Shown here piece after piece: positions 1 to 11,514 of a stretch of DNA of 21,445 bases. The stretch is taken from positions 70,769,201 through 70,790,645 of the forward strand of contig CM044489.1 in assembly GCA_024364805.1 (NCBI GenBank), in the 5' to 3' direction. Position numbers and translations under genes: made by a program. Source of the stretch: Euprymna scolopes (Eukaryota; Mollusca; Cephalopoda; Sepiida; Sepiolidae). How positions within the stretch are numbered: position 1 is the stretch's first letter; each line of letters begins with the position of its first letter. A model generated the notes under the pieces. It searched no databases, had not been told where the DNA came from, and saw only the letters and a program-made list of their open reading frames with translations.

Positions 1-1521
1 AAAAAAGTGTAAAAATGTGTTAATATTTCTACATAGTTTGTTTGCTTATCACTTCATACATACCAAATCAGTTCTCTCAGAAATTATTTTTCCTTTAAAC
101 AAACTCCCTCATTATATATAATATATCATATGCAAATACCTACAATCCAATCCTGCATAATATTTATTAGGAATATATAAATATTTCATCCAATAGATCT
201 CAAAAATGTCACTGTAAACTAATTCGCTGACTTATTTTAAAATTTATTTCTTCTATAAAATTATATTCCTCAATTAAAAAATCTTATTCTATGGTACATT
301 TAGTTTTGAAAATTTCCTTGCCAATTAAGAAACCTCCCTACTTACTTATGCTTAGTAAAAAAAAAAAAAAAAAAATGTTATATTATTATTTTGAGATTGT
401 TTTAATTGATATAATTTTATACACCAAGTCCTTTGCTGTTGTGGAATGGTTTGTGTGCTCCTGTAATCAGATGATCTACATTTATGGGGTGGGATGGGGG
501 GAATAATCTCCAAACCAGACAATTTAATGGATAGATCTTAATAACTAGTTAGAAAAAAAAAACTTCATGATTAAAAAGTGAAGCATTAGCAGTACAGTGT
601 GGATGCTGTATTAATCATGGTTGAATAAAGGATAATTTGGCATGTTGCATATCAATAACAGAAAATAGATGAAATTGTCAATCACAATGACACTGATAAG
701 ACGAAAACTGATACTAGCAACTGAAAGAGATGTTAAGCCTAAAATACCTTAACAGATTTTTGTCTTTTGGTAGTTAAAATCTGTTGGAACAATTTGTTTT
801 TAGTGAGATATGTCAGCTGACAATTAAGAACTAAAATTAAAAATCTAAAAGCATTCATTCTACCTTAAAGAATATAAAAAAAAAAAAAAAATTAAAAAAT
901 TGTCAAGAACCTATTTAGTAAGTCACAATTATAAACTATATGAACCTACTCGATTTTGTCCAGGATGCAATAATAAATTTTTCTGTTTAATTTTTATTTA
1001 TTTAGAAGTTTTTACTCTTAAGGTAAACTCCTATTATACTCTTCAATTTAAAATGAGTTATTCTTGACGATTTCTATTTTTAAGTGATTATTAAAATTTT
1101 TTCGTAATAATAGCAGTTGAATAATAATAAAAAAAAATTGTAATTAAGAATGTTATTATATTACCAATAACATGGTACCACAATAACAAATGAAAATTGA
1201 CCAGTTAGCAGCAAAGTTTGAATTGTCAGTTTAAAGTAGTATTTGGGCCTGAGTTTAAAAATTTGACAAAATTGTGAAATCTAAGAATCCCAAACAATTT
1301 TTTTCAATTGTAATCTTTGTTGAAATATTTGTAGGAATTTCAATTCAGCAACCAAGAAAGAAATTTTTAAAAAATTAAATAAAAAATTTTGAAAATCTAA
1401 TTCACCCTAAATCTGCCAAAGAAATTAATCAGCATACAAAATCAAAAGGAAAAATCTAATTTTTAACACTGCATATATTTGAGTGAAAGTTTTGATTGGG
1501 TTGGCAAAAAGTCTCACATAC
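1..1521 (-). other. Intron downstream of PHKA exon 4B (partial)
   Basis: This interval begins with the gtatgt donor of exon 4B and continues past the left edge. It is very AT-rich, with A runs near 358-375 and 877-891. The expected next PHKA segment (the stretch with GYFGGARV in vertebrates) is not seen, so the next exon lies outside. Confidence 0.7.
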
Positions 1522-1669
1522 CTAATAACCACCGTTGGATGACCAAGGTCATTGTTGGTCGTCCTTTAATAGCTGCCCAGTTATTTTTTAAATAGTTAAT
1601 TTCGGATTGGAAGAAATCAACATAAAACTGAGGATCAAGCACTGCGTAGAAATGATGATGGTCCATAAA
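1522..1669 (-). CDS. PHKA: PHKA-like gene, alternative exon 4B
   Basis: This exon is 148 nt, 49 codons plus one base, entering in phase 0 after a pyrimidine-rich acceptor ending cacctttgcag and leaving in phase 1 at TTAG|gtatgt, a strong donor. The product begins FMDHHHFYAVLDPQF, then SEINYLKNNWAAIKGRP, then TMTLVIQRWLL. It aligns with exon 4A over its whole length. Shared residues include F1, D3, HFY at 6-8, LD at 11-12, the W near residue 31 and the GRP. The main differences are WAAIKGRP in place of WRMVGRP (one residue longer) and LVIQRWLL in place of FPVNRSML. It is open, has good splice sites and fits the reading frame. It is most simply a duplicated, diverged alternative exon rather than a relic. 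The next downstream exon is outside the window. Confidence 0.88.
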
Positions 1670-2711
1670 CTGCAAAGGTGGACAAAGGTGGAACTCATGC
1701 AGATTATTAATAATCAGAAACGAAACAATAAAAAAGGAAAAACAATTAATAACAAGTGCAAAATTGTGCTGACACGAGTGAGAAAAATGTGGATGGACAG
1801 TGTAACCATCAAAGATTGTAACAAGATGGCGGACGGAGTGAGGGTCCTGTAAAATAAACTTGATTGTCAGTAGAGGTAAAGATTAGAAAATAATTTACTC
1901 ACTATAAGAAAGAAATTATAAAAATGGGAGGTTTAATAAAATATTGGAGAACAATCAATAATTTGAGTAATAATGTAAAGCGAGAAGACAACAACTAAAA
2001 AAAGAAGAACTATTAAACAACATTTATGCATAACACACACAAAAAAAAAAAAAAAATAAAAAAGTGGACACACTACAAAATCACAAATCACATCCAAAAC
2101 ACCATTAGTAGACCGATATTTCATTTCTTTATTTAAAAGAAACATTTTCAGAGAATTCTGAATTTGAAAAATTAAATTGAAACAAAAAGTAAAACGATCA
2201 AATAATGCTCAAAAACATGGAAATAAAATGTTAAAAGAATGTATTTTAATGAATAAACTTCTGAACAATTTTATTCATATTAATTTTATACAAATTATTT
2301 TTGATTATTTTTTAAAATTATTTTATTGTTTCTTAACTTCGACATTTATAATTTTTTTTTTGTCTTTATCGATGTTGATATTTATACTACCTTTCAACCA
2401 ATGTGATAACCAACCCTCTTCAGGTGTTTAATTCATTTATGTACAATGATGTTAATCCTGAAATCACACATAATATTGCATGTTGATTAGTTGTGAATGC
2501 TGATGTTTCTTATATACATAAGTATGTTATTTTATTATTTTTTTTTAATTAATGCTTATTGCCAAACAAATAATTTATTTGGCTTGTGTGAATTAAAAAA
2601 AAAACAAAAAATAAACATCACAAATCGAAAAATGAGATACATACAGAATTTGAGCCTGCGCCTCAGAAAATGAACTGCTTAATGCATATATTATCTTAGA
2701 CTGCTTTTCTT

Positions 2712-3262
2712 TTTTTACTTGGGAGTCACCACTTATCAAGGCCTAACGGCCACTCAAGGATAAGGATTAAATGAATGTAAGGTGGTAGTGTAGTAGCCAT
2801 TAATGGTTTAAATTAGGTAGAATTTGATTATTTATGGAGAAGCCTCAACAGGAATTTGTTTACATTGGATTTGAAGGCTACCATGTTGTATTCAACTGGG
2901 AAGCAGGGCCAGCGGAATAATGTTTCACAGGCAGGTTGTTCTAAGAAAGAAGCTTTGTTCATGGAATCTGAGTTTAGCTTTAGGTATAGTTAGAGAGTGG
3001 GGGAAAATCGTATATAGTGGGTGTAGCTAGTCGAGTGTTTTTTTTTTTTTGTGCATATTTGGCAAGGGGTAACCATAAAATGGAGTTCAGCTGAGTACTT
3101 GCCATGAAAATAACTATAGAGCAGAGACAGGCTCGCAACATCTCTCTTGTGTGAAAGAGGTTGCATGGAAAAGATAAGAGCATCACCTACTAGGTTTTGA
3201 AGCCGGTTTTGAACTCTTTTGTATATAGTAAACTTGGTAAGATGAGAAAAAGCCAAATAGAT
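2712..3262 (-). mobile_element. Degenerate LINE 3' end (non-LTR retrotransposon)
   Basis: The minus strand encodes the C-terminal end of a reverse-transcriptase ORF typical of jockey/CR1-like LINEs. Pieces visible are PLSHKRDVASLSLLYSYF (about 3160-3110), GKYSAELHFMV, FFLRTTCL followed by a stop where the family has the W of LWNSLP (about 2950-2925), and AFKSNVNKFLLRL near 2875-2835. The pieces are in different frames, there are several stops, and an A run (T run on the plus strand, 3039-3050) interrupts the frame, so this copy is dead. It is truncated at its 5' side as usual for LINEs. After the ORF there is a short 3' region containing ggccgttaggcc, ending near an A-rich tail at 2705-2720. 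The clade is a guess; LINE identity is fairly sure. Confidence 0.72.
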
Positions 3263-3685
3263 TATTGATATGTCAAGACACTGCCTTTACTTCTCTTCTT
3301 GTGCTTTAATATTTCCTTTTCTTTTTTAAAGTAATGTTCACAAACAAGTAGAAAGGGGGGGGGTGCATACAAAAGAAAACTATCAACATACAAAATCCAC
3401 ACTAAAAAGTATTAACTGTGATTAAATGTTTTGGATCCTCTCAGGGGAAATAAAGGAATTCATTGATCAAAAGAATTTTCTAGCCGACACTTCATTACGA
3501 CTAAATGATGAAGACTATATAACAAGTTTCAAAGAGCAATAATCTCATCCTACTTTTAAACTGACACATTAATGGACATTTAAAGCATAATCAAATATTT
3601 TCAATACAATGAAACTGAAAGTTGTAAAGGAAAACATTTTGTGGTTTGGTTTCTTTTAAGTGCATACCATTGTAATATATATATA

Positions 3686-4027
3686 TATATACTTTTTATT
3701 TATTTTTACATAAACATTTAGGTATCATGACACATTCATGAGTATTTTCATTCAACTAGTTATAACTAGAAACATCATCAGGCGATGTTGCTTTTACAAA
3801 AGTCCAGTCCTTAATGGATATTGGAGATAGTTCACGGAAGTTTTTGTCTGGAGAACAATCACATGTATTAAAAAATTCTTTCTTTCAATTTTTAATTTTT
3901 ATTTTTATTTTATAAAGCAAACATCACTTGATGATGTTTCTAGTTAGTTATAACTAGTTGACTGAAACATGCTCATGAATGTGTAGTGATACCTAAGTAT
4001 TTATGAAAAAATAAATAAATAGTATAT
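3686..4027. mobile_element. Foldback / MITE-like element with ~110 bp inverted repeats
   Basis: The two ends are long inverted repeats: about 3686-3800 pairs with about 3910-4027, with a spacer near 3801-3909. Matching blocks include tttatttattttt, aggtatca, acattcatgag, caactagttataact and agaaacatcatca. The arms differ by scattered substitutions and small indels, so the element is not young. The left end abuts an AT dinucleotide run, so a target-site duplication cannot be read. There is no coding capacity. It is most simply a non-autonomous DNA transposon; the superfamily is not assignable from what I see. Confidence 0.8.
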
Positions 4028-4578
4028 CTTGCTCTACATTGGTATTAAGCACTCTTGTATAAACCTCATAAATTCATTGAATGTTTTACCTCTGTATTAA
4101 ATTAACCTGGCATTTATATAATATTGAAGCATGGAAAAAAGCCGTCTGCATCAGTTGGCTTCTAGGTTACTGCATTCTTATGCTTCTTGAAATTCACCCA
4201 AACTAAATCTGATACTCCCCTATGAACACATACAAGTCATGACTACGTCACTGTATATTTCCCCTCATAGTTGTACCTTATGCAATGCAATGTGCATATA
4301 CTTTTGATGCCTTGTAGTGCATCCATGCAATGATTTCATTATCATCATCATATGCATCCTTTAAAATCTGATATATTGGACATTTATTGTTTAATCAATA
4401 AACAGTGCATGCTAGCATGATTTAAGTATGTAAAAAAAGTATCAACATACACAAATAATCAAACATTATCTTTGATTATAGGATAAACAGTATATATCCC
4501 AAGAAGGTCGGAGAGCACATCAGCTGAAACATAAATGAATATAAACGTTGATGATGACAATAATTCTAAGAATAATTT

Positions 4579-4637
4579 TAAAAAAAAGAAAAGAAAAAAG
4601 AAAAAAAAAGAAAAGAAAAAAAGAAAAGAAAAAAAAG
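4579..4637. repeat. Purine (A/G) tract, (AAAAG)n-like
   Basis: A 59 nt stretch of only A and G with an irregular aaaag/aaaaag unit. It is simple low-complexity sequence. Confidence 0.9.
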
Positions 4638-4984
4638 ACTAATGCAATCGTGTAGAATTCATATTATTTTGGATTACTATACTTAGCTTTGTTGTTATTC
4701 TCGCAACATTTTGGCTGATGTAGTCTTTGATTAGATATGAAATTTCCAACTAATTTACTTCATAGCAGTAGATTGTTTCCATTGTACACCATGACCGGGT
4801 AGAAACATTAAGTAATTTTCAATTTTATTACTAGTAGTAGGACAGTAGTAGCCTCCAACCTCTAAAAATGATTGATGCTCAAAGTTTTCATCCATTGTCA
4901 CTGGTTCATGTGGACAATCCTAGTATGAATTTTGGAAGCTTTAAACATAATCTTGTTTTTAGATGTGTAGTATTACAACTTTAT

Positions 4985-5068
4985 ATATGACAGCACCCAA
5001 GACCGAGATCAAACTAACAACCATAGAATTGACAGTCAGTAGTTGTATCCATTAGGCCATTTGGACAG
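4985..5068 (-). repeat. tRNA-Arg-like SINE head or tRNA pseudogene
   Basis: On the minus strand the box A-like tggcctaatggata (around 5046-5059) and the box B-like agtttgatctc (5005-5015) are spaced as in a tRNA. The A box is a good match to arginine tRNAs. The acceptor stem does not pair properly and the anticodon arm is not convincing, so it is not a functional tRNA. It is probably the head of a SINE. Confidence 0.55.
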
Positions 5069-6429
5069 ATGCTGCAGCAATACTTTTGTTAGATTCCAAA
5101 GTCCAAGATTTTTACCAATCATTTTTTTTTTTTTTTCAAAACATAAACTTTGGCACAATTTACATATGTTTCGTTCATAGAAGAACACCAAAATTACTAA
5201 TACCGGATATTTCTCATCAGAAAATTCTCAAACAGAGAAAAGCATAGTGATGTAATAAATTAAAAATCCGAAACCAAAATAATTTGCATCAAATCAATCT
5301 CCAGTTGTGGGAGAGTTTCAGCAATCACAATGGTTTTCTTCTAAGTTAGTATTTATAATTTAGAATAGTAGTCCAAATAATGCAAATGATACCAATTATG
5401 AAAGCCCATCTTAAAAATATAACAATAATCAAGCAAGTGGATTCTTTTGCTTGGTAATCACTAACCTGTTTAGAGTTGATGAAGGTAAGTGGAAATGGTA
5501 GTTAATTTGTATGGCAGACATGATTATAGGTTGTGGGTCAATTAGTGTTAACCTTATTGCTGTACAATTGGGTTAATTTTAAAGGAAAGAGTTAATCTTT
5601 TTATTTTTGGGCGGAGACAACAGATAGTAGGTAAACTGCTAAAAAGAAATTAAAAGGTAGTCATCTTGGTTAGTGAAATGGAATGAACTAAGATAATATA
5701 AAATATTTATTTCTTTGTTTTAAAAGAGTATTTGAAGTTTATAGGTTTTTAAGATTTAATGAGTAAAAAACATAAGGAAAAATAAAAGTAGGTGAGGTCG
5801 CGAGAAATGTTAAATAGCGAAATGGGGGCGGGGAGAGAGAGAGAGAGAAAATTTAATTTAACTAGTTTGTTTTTGAGCCGACTAAAAGATATAAATAGGC
5901 AAGAGAATTAATTGAGCTAAAGGAAAGAACACATAAGTATCACCTGCCTCCCAATCAGGCTGATCAGATATGAGCCGCCTATCAAAAAAAAGAGAGTTAC
6001 ATTCTCTTGTTTGATCTTACAACATCTATGCATGAAAAGATCTTTCCTTTAAAACTGTAACTTACAAAAGCACCACTATCCAGAAATGAAAGCCTGTATA
6101 TTTCAGTCATACAAAACTGCATAGCACCACGCACTTATCACAAAGAAACTGTTAAATATTACCTTGAATAAAGTATGTAATAGTTTTATTCCCTTTTATT
6201 TTCAGCTTAGCACATAAACAATTATAAGAAAAAAGAATTAAAGAATTAAGAAAAAAAGTAGGGGTGGGGCGATGATATAAAACAAAAAAGCAAATTCCTA
6301 TGAATCCACATTGTACGGCTTTTTTGACCAGCTCAATCCTGTTGTTGGTATTGGTTTTTTCAATTCTTTCTTTCTAAAATTAGGTACTCACAAGAGGAAC
6401 CATGTGAAGGTTGCCAACATCCATAAGTG

Positions 6430-6512
6430 AAAATGATGCAATGAACTAGATTCAAACTTGGCAAACCCATGCTGTCAGTCTATTCCACTTCATCACCTCT
6501 ACCATCTCTTCC
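6430..6512 (-). repeat. tRNA-like SINE fragment
   Basis: The minus strand shows a box B-like agtttgaatct (6448-6458) with a loose A box-like gatggtagaggtgatgaag upstream (6490-6510). The spacing suits a tRNA-derived SINE head, but the stems do not pair, so this is a diverged fragment. Confidence 0.4.
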
Positions 6513-7286
6513 CAGGATTCACATTAAAAGGCAATTACAACAGGAGAGAAACCAATCCTAAAAGGCGATTTCATTTTAAAAAGGGAACATTTATTTTCTC
6601 CACTTGAAATGACACAAAAATGTATAAGAAATCACAAACATTAAGCTTTAGTTTTAAATATGCTGGTAAAAAAAAATGAAATTCTAACATCACAGATATG
6701 CAACATGAAAGAAAAATCAGAAACTTGTTTTACATCTAAATCCAATACAGTTAAATGAAAACGATACGTAAACATTTGCTGTTTATACTATCATAGTATT
6801 TAACGATATAATTAAAAAAAGCTTATTTTTGTTTTCAGCTAAGCCTTACAAACGGATCCCTATATTGGTATTTAAATCTGAGGGAGTGTAAAGGCTCTGG
6901 ACCTTAAAACTTGTGGATCTATTATACAGCCCTACATAAAATAGGAATATTTGGTTAAAGCATTTAGTTTTTTTTCCTATTTGTTTATCTATAAATCAAA
7001 ATTATTTTTCTTTCATTTGTCACATTTAACATTTTTATTAAAATTGATATACAAGATTATCTTGCATGCTAAATCATGAAATTTTATCTTCAAATTGTTA
7101 TGCTTTAAATTCAAATGAGAAAATAAAATATTCTCATATTAAGGATCAGGAAGACTTAAATTATGTAATCACAGCATTTATTTAAGAAATCATAATTCAT
7201 AGGCTCCATTTTGTTTTGCTTTTTGTCCCCAGACCAATGTTATCAGTTGATCTCTGATAAATAATTGAAATGAATATGATCAGTTT

Positions 7287-7298
7287 TAAAAAAAAAAG

Positions 7299-7335
<37 letters not shown>
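7287..7335. repeat. Poly(A) tract
   Basis: Eleven A, one G, then 37 A. It could be the tail of a retrotransposed copy or a simple homopolymer. I cannot recognise an element to its left. Confidence 0.9.
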
Positions 7336-7337
<2 letters not shown>

Positions 7338-8675
7338 CATGATTTGGTAAGTTTGAAAGTCAGCTTCAATAGTTTTAATCTTTTTTTGCCCACAGTTTAT
7401 CTACTTAACATAAACATTCTATTGCACGTGTCCATCTCTGTAACATGCCTTCTTCCAACTCAACCTCCTGTTCTCTTCATATTTTCTTTTATGCGTTTGG
7501 CATGATCACATTTGCATAGAGACAGCAAGAGTCTTCATTATCAAGTACAAAAGCAACTGTAAGCTGCCATTTTCTTTTCTTTTTTTTTTTAAGTGACTGA
7601 ACCCTACAAAGTATACACACATGCTATTCAAGTACGTTAACATTTTTCCTACAGGCAAGATATTCAAGCATAATCATGCCTGACAATTGATCTGTAAGTT
7701 TCAAAATTGTTCAAGACTCAGAATATCATCTCAATGTTATAAAAATAAGGTTAGAGGAAGGATCATGTGTGAAAATCAAAAGGGATCTCATTATCATCAT
7801 TTTAAATGCTACAAAATAAAAGGCTTGATCACTGCTTATGTTCCTACAAATATTTTGGGTACTCATTCTGAAACTAATAGCGATTCAAAATTTTACTCTG
7901 TGTGTGAATATACTGATTGTATATACACATCACATCTCAACCAAGGCGATTGGAAGTCCCTCTTGGTATATTTCCAACAGTGAACACAAAACCAATGATT
8001 AATTCTATTTTTTTTATATAAAATAATTTTTTTTTTTTATTAAAACCTCAAAAAGTAGATAAAGCACTCTTTATCTTTGGAAAGAAATCATCTAGAAATG
8101 GAGTTTGATAAAAATACTAGTCTATTATCTCACTAGGTTGGTATCAGAAAGAGCGTCCAGCCTATAAAAATTATAAAGTTTTGCCTCACTTAATTATGGA
8201 ATATCTTCTGAAGCAAAATTTGTCACATTTACACAGGAATTAAAAGATACAGTCTTTCACTAGTCAGGTAGTCAACAGATTCAAAGGGTGAAACAGAGCA
8301 CTACTTCTATCACTCTTTGGTGGGGGAGGGTTGCTTATAAAAGATCAACAGATGGAGCATCCAATTACTCAGAAATGAGAAATTTATATTCTAAAAGCAA
8401 ACCAATAAAATTTCAGCTCATCTTGTTATGCTATGCGTTCTACTCAACATGAAACATGTTTAGATGCAAAATAACGTTATGAAAAATATTTTCCATAAGG
8501 CTAGAATAGAGAAAAAATTCATTAGAAGTTAAACTAAAACTATGTAGTAGAATATTGCTTTAGACAGAAAGACACCAGAAATACATAGTGAATAGGCTGA
8601 GAAGCTCTTCCTCTTTTCTGTAGACAGCAAGAAAGAATGTTCTTTCTTTGAGGAGTTTAGTTTGGTTATTTTATT

Positions 8676-8920
8676 GCATATCAACCCTTTTCATGTTATT
8701 TAATGCCAAATCCAGTAATTTTGGAAAATGTTTTTATGCTTCAAATTATTTATATCTTTAAATATCCAGTGTTTAGTTTGCTTTTTATTTTATATAGGAA
8801 AATTGTTGTTTTTGACTTTGCAGAACATGATTGAGTTTTGGAAAGAGAAAGAACCTAATATCATTAAAGTTTGGCACATTTTAGGTCAGAATGCCAATAT
8901 CTTCAGACTCTTTTTGAGGA
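8676..8920 (+). repeat. Dispersed repeat, copy 1
   Basis: This stretch is homologous to 17350-17600 in the same orientation. Both begin gcatatcaaccctttt, share ttatttaatgccaaatcca about 20 nt later, and share attgttgttttt and ttgcagaacatgattg farther in. Both end near a stretch resembling tatcttca. A short open frame crosses it but shows no family resemblance. It is an unclassified interspersed repeat. Confidence 0.8.
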
Positions 8921-9736
8921 GCTGCTCTCATTCTCCATAACATTGGTATTATGTATATATATACTGCATATTGGAGATGAAATATAAAAACTATGAAAGT
9001 ATTGCTAAACCCTGATCATTTTTAACAACTTTTACAATCACTGTTATCAAGAAGACAACACCAACAAAAGAGAAGAATAGAGAAAACAAAGTTCTATGCA
9101 TCATCAAACTAATAAGACTCAAGCTATGAGATGAACAGTCATCCAGATAATCTGCTGATATCAAAGAATATGACATAATCATGTTGATACACTAGTTAGT
9201 GTTAAATTAGCAACATTCAGTTGACCATTTCAGAATACTAGACACTATATGTGAGAGAACCGCAACAATTTCCTGCAAGTACTAATGTTATCAAAATCAT
9301 CTCCCTTGACCAGGATATACACGTGACTAGAGACCTTTTGTCTATTAAAGCATCAAACTGAATTGAACAATTGGTCCCTGTAGTACGACAAACAAGATGG
9401 TGTGACCATGTGCAACCCTAACCTTGATGGACTCAGTCCAGACACAAATACAACAATACATAATTATAACAAATAGATTTTAGATCATTATGTGAGAGAT
9501 AAAGGACAAGTGAATGCAGAAAGCTAGGTAAAGTATCACATTAAGGATTTAAATGCAGGCTTGGTTGTAAAAGTAGTTGCATAGTAAAAGCAAGATGGAT
9601 ACTTGTGATGAAATAACTTTAAATTGTAATCAAGAATTTAGCTACTTTAAATTAGCGTTATTTTTTTTTCAATGTTACATTATTATAGCAATCTGATTTG
9701 TATTGTGTTTTTGTTGGAAATGACAAAACAATAAAA

Positions 9737-9788
9737 ATCAAAACTATACTTGGTACAGCTTCATAGCTGTACCAAGTATAGTTTTGAT
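9737..9788. repeat. Perfect 24 bp inverted repeat with 4 nt loop
   Basis: Positions 9737-9760 are the exact reverse complement of 9765-9788, separated by tcat. The centre reads ggtacagct-tcat-agctgtacc. No mismatch is present in 24 base pairs, in contrast with the diverged repeats nearby. It could form a cruciform in DNA or a tight hairpin in RNA. It may be a recent foldback event, a small MITE or a short hairpin RNA source. The 4 nt loop is small for a typical animal microRNA precursor, which argues against that reading. Confidence 0.9.
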
Positions 9789-9843
9789 AACATGTCAAGT
9801 AAAATTTCAAGAGAAGTTAAAATTTAACCATATGCGTGGATGT

Positions 9844-9870
9844 AATATATATATATATATATATATATAT
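9844..9870. repeat. (AT)n microsatellite
   Basis: An uninterrupted AT dinucleotide run, followed by a short cacaca stretch. It sits between the perfect palindrome and the second foldback element. Confidence 0.95.
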
Positions 9871-9899
9871 TACACACACATACATCTTAAAAATATATT

Positions 9900-10430
9900 G
9901 GGTCAGAGATCACCAAAAAGCCATTCATAGAATCATTAACAAAATTTACAACTTTTCTGAAATCTAACCATATTTGATACAACTTTGAACTAAGTTCGAC
10001 TTGTCCAAGTTCCAGTCATAAATGTCCAACAGTCTTTGTTCTATAACCATTCAATTATATGTGGAGACACTTTGGTGTTCATCTCATCACTAGGAGGTGT
10101 AATTCTGAATAGACTTCACTCTCACCAGATCTGATCTCCTAGATTGTTATCAGTGTTTGGTTATTTTGAAGAACAATCCATGGATTATTCCTGAACTACA
10201 AAAAGTCATCACAACCCAAATTAGGGAAGGACCAATTTTATATATTGTATCCAAGTGCGTTTTTATTGTACAGCAATAAAACAGATTATTGGACATTCAT
10301 AATTGAAACTGGGTGGACAAGTCAAGCATAGATTGAAGTTCATTTGCACCAAATTTTGTTGGATTGCAGAAAGGATTGTGAATTTTATTAATGATTCCAT
10401 GGGTGACATTTTTGGGGTGGCATGTCACAC
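9900..10430. mobile_element. Second foldback element, ~530 bp with ~150 bp inverted repeats
   Basis: Left arm 9900-10045 and right arm about 10275-10430 are inverted copies. When the right arm is reverse complemented, shared blocks include ggaatcattaa.aaaatt.acaa, a cgacttgtcca / tgacttgtcca pair, ccagt and aatgtccaa. The outer end also pairs loosely (gtca..gatcaccaaaaa with gtgacatgccacccc). The arms look only about 70 percent alike by eye, which suggests an old copy. There is no transposase frame. It differs in sequence from the element at 3686-4027 and so is a different family. Confidence 0.65.
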
Positions 10431-11037
10431 TGTATATTCTACAAATTTTTCATAAATTACATAAACCAAAGACAGAGCTACAGGCTCTATGATTGGTTAT
10501 TTTGCTTCTAAATGATAAGTTTATAAACGATTGCAGCCATTGGTCTATTGTGTGCAAAGGATTAGATATCAAAAACTGAACATTTATTTTATCAACCTGA
10601 CAATATAAAATTTCATTGAGATAGAAGTTATTTTAAAATGTTAGCATAGTTTAGGAATTATTTGTTCACAAAGATCAAATTTTCATCCAATATACTTAAA
10701 TGTGTATAAAAATAAAGATTTTCATCACTAATTATTACAAATTTAAAAGTTTTTTTTCAGTATTTTATACAAGGTTTCTACATGAGATTTTGCAATTCAT
10801 AATTATTGAAAAGCAAAATAAAGAAAATGTCTGTGTGTTTGTATGTGTGTAATGTTAGATAATTAAAATTTTGTATAGCTTCCTTACAGATTTGGTGTTT
10901 TTTTTTGAATTTGAATAAATTTTCAATAATAAGATTTTTCTATTTATATATATAAGAATAAAAACAAATTAGTAATATCAATTGTTAAGTTGAAAATAAT
11001 ACTGAAATAATGACAATTTTTTTTTACTAAGAGACTA

Positions 11038-11310
11038 AATCTGATGGCTTCATCAGATTCTTCTTTCTTAGATTTATCCTTAGCTGCAGCAGCAGGGTCG
11101 CTGGCAGCAACACCATCACCAGACAAAAACGAGGCAAGGTTCTGTTAATCAGCTGCCACAAGTGCATCATGGTCTTTTCCTTTACGTTCTGTCGAATTCT
11201 ACCTTCAGTTCATAAGACTCAATACTCACACGATCAAGAAAGAATCGTTTCAACATCAAACGGTTTACCTTCACCAGAATTTAATACAGAAACTTTAACC
11301 AACAAAAGCA
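11038..11310 (-). pseudogene. Degenerate coding relic of unknown host protein
   Basis: Read on the minus strand, this stretch looks like decayed coding sequence. Frames in order give KVSVLNSGEGKPFDVETI (about 11300-11250), SIESYELKVEF, KDHDALVAAD followed by a stop, QNLASFLSGDG, and VAASDPAAAAKDKSKKEESD with EAIR (to about 11041). At least two frameshifts and one in-frame stop separate the pieces. The composition (Lys, Glu and Ala rich, with non-AT-rich codons) contrasts with the surrounding intron. No introns are evident, so it may be a processed pseudogene; a poly(A) tail is not clear. I do not recognise the parent protein. Confidence 0.5.
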
Positions 11311-11439
11311 AATGAACAAAGCCGGGTTAATAAATGCAAAGTTTTGTTAACAACAATAGCATTTAATATGCAAGCTGCTTGCAATAGCTTCTTTTTCAGC
11401 CTTTAATATGTATGCTTCCAACAATTGTTCCTCTTATAA

Positions 11440-11514
11440 TCATAACCATTTGAAGGTGATATATATCTCCAACACATGCCAGCATGTAAAACCAATGTCA
11501 AACTGATGATGATA
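11440..11514 (+). repeat. SINE-type 3' end resembling cephalopod repeats
   Basis: The stretch containing atctccaacacatgccagca and ending in gatgatgatag resembles the 3' end I remember from abundant octopus interspersed repeats (ccaacccatgccagcatgg ... gatgatgatg). The upstream part of the element is not recognisable. This is from memory of the family, not from a search. Confidence 0.5.

Noticed and set aside
2177-2431. 84-codon frame with a hydrophobic C-terminal half
   Set aside because: The apparent membrane segment comes from T-rich intron sequence; no start context or homology.
7687-7983. 98-codon plus-strand open frame
   Set aside because: No recognisable motif, no splice context and no coding-like bias; treated as chance.
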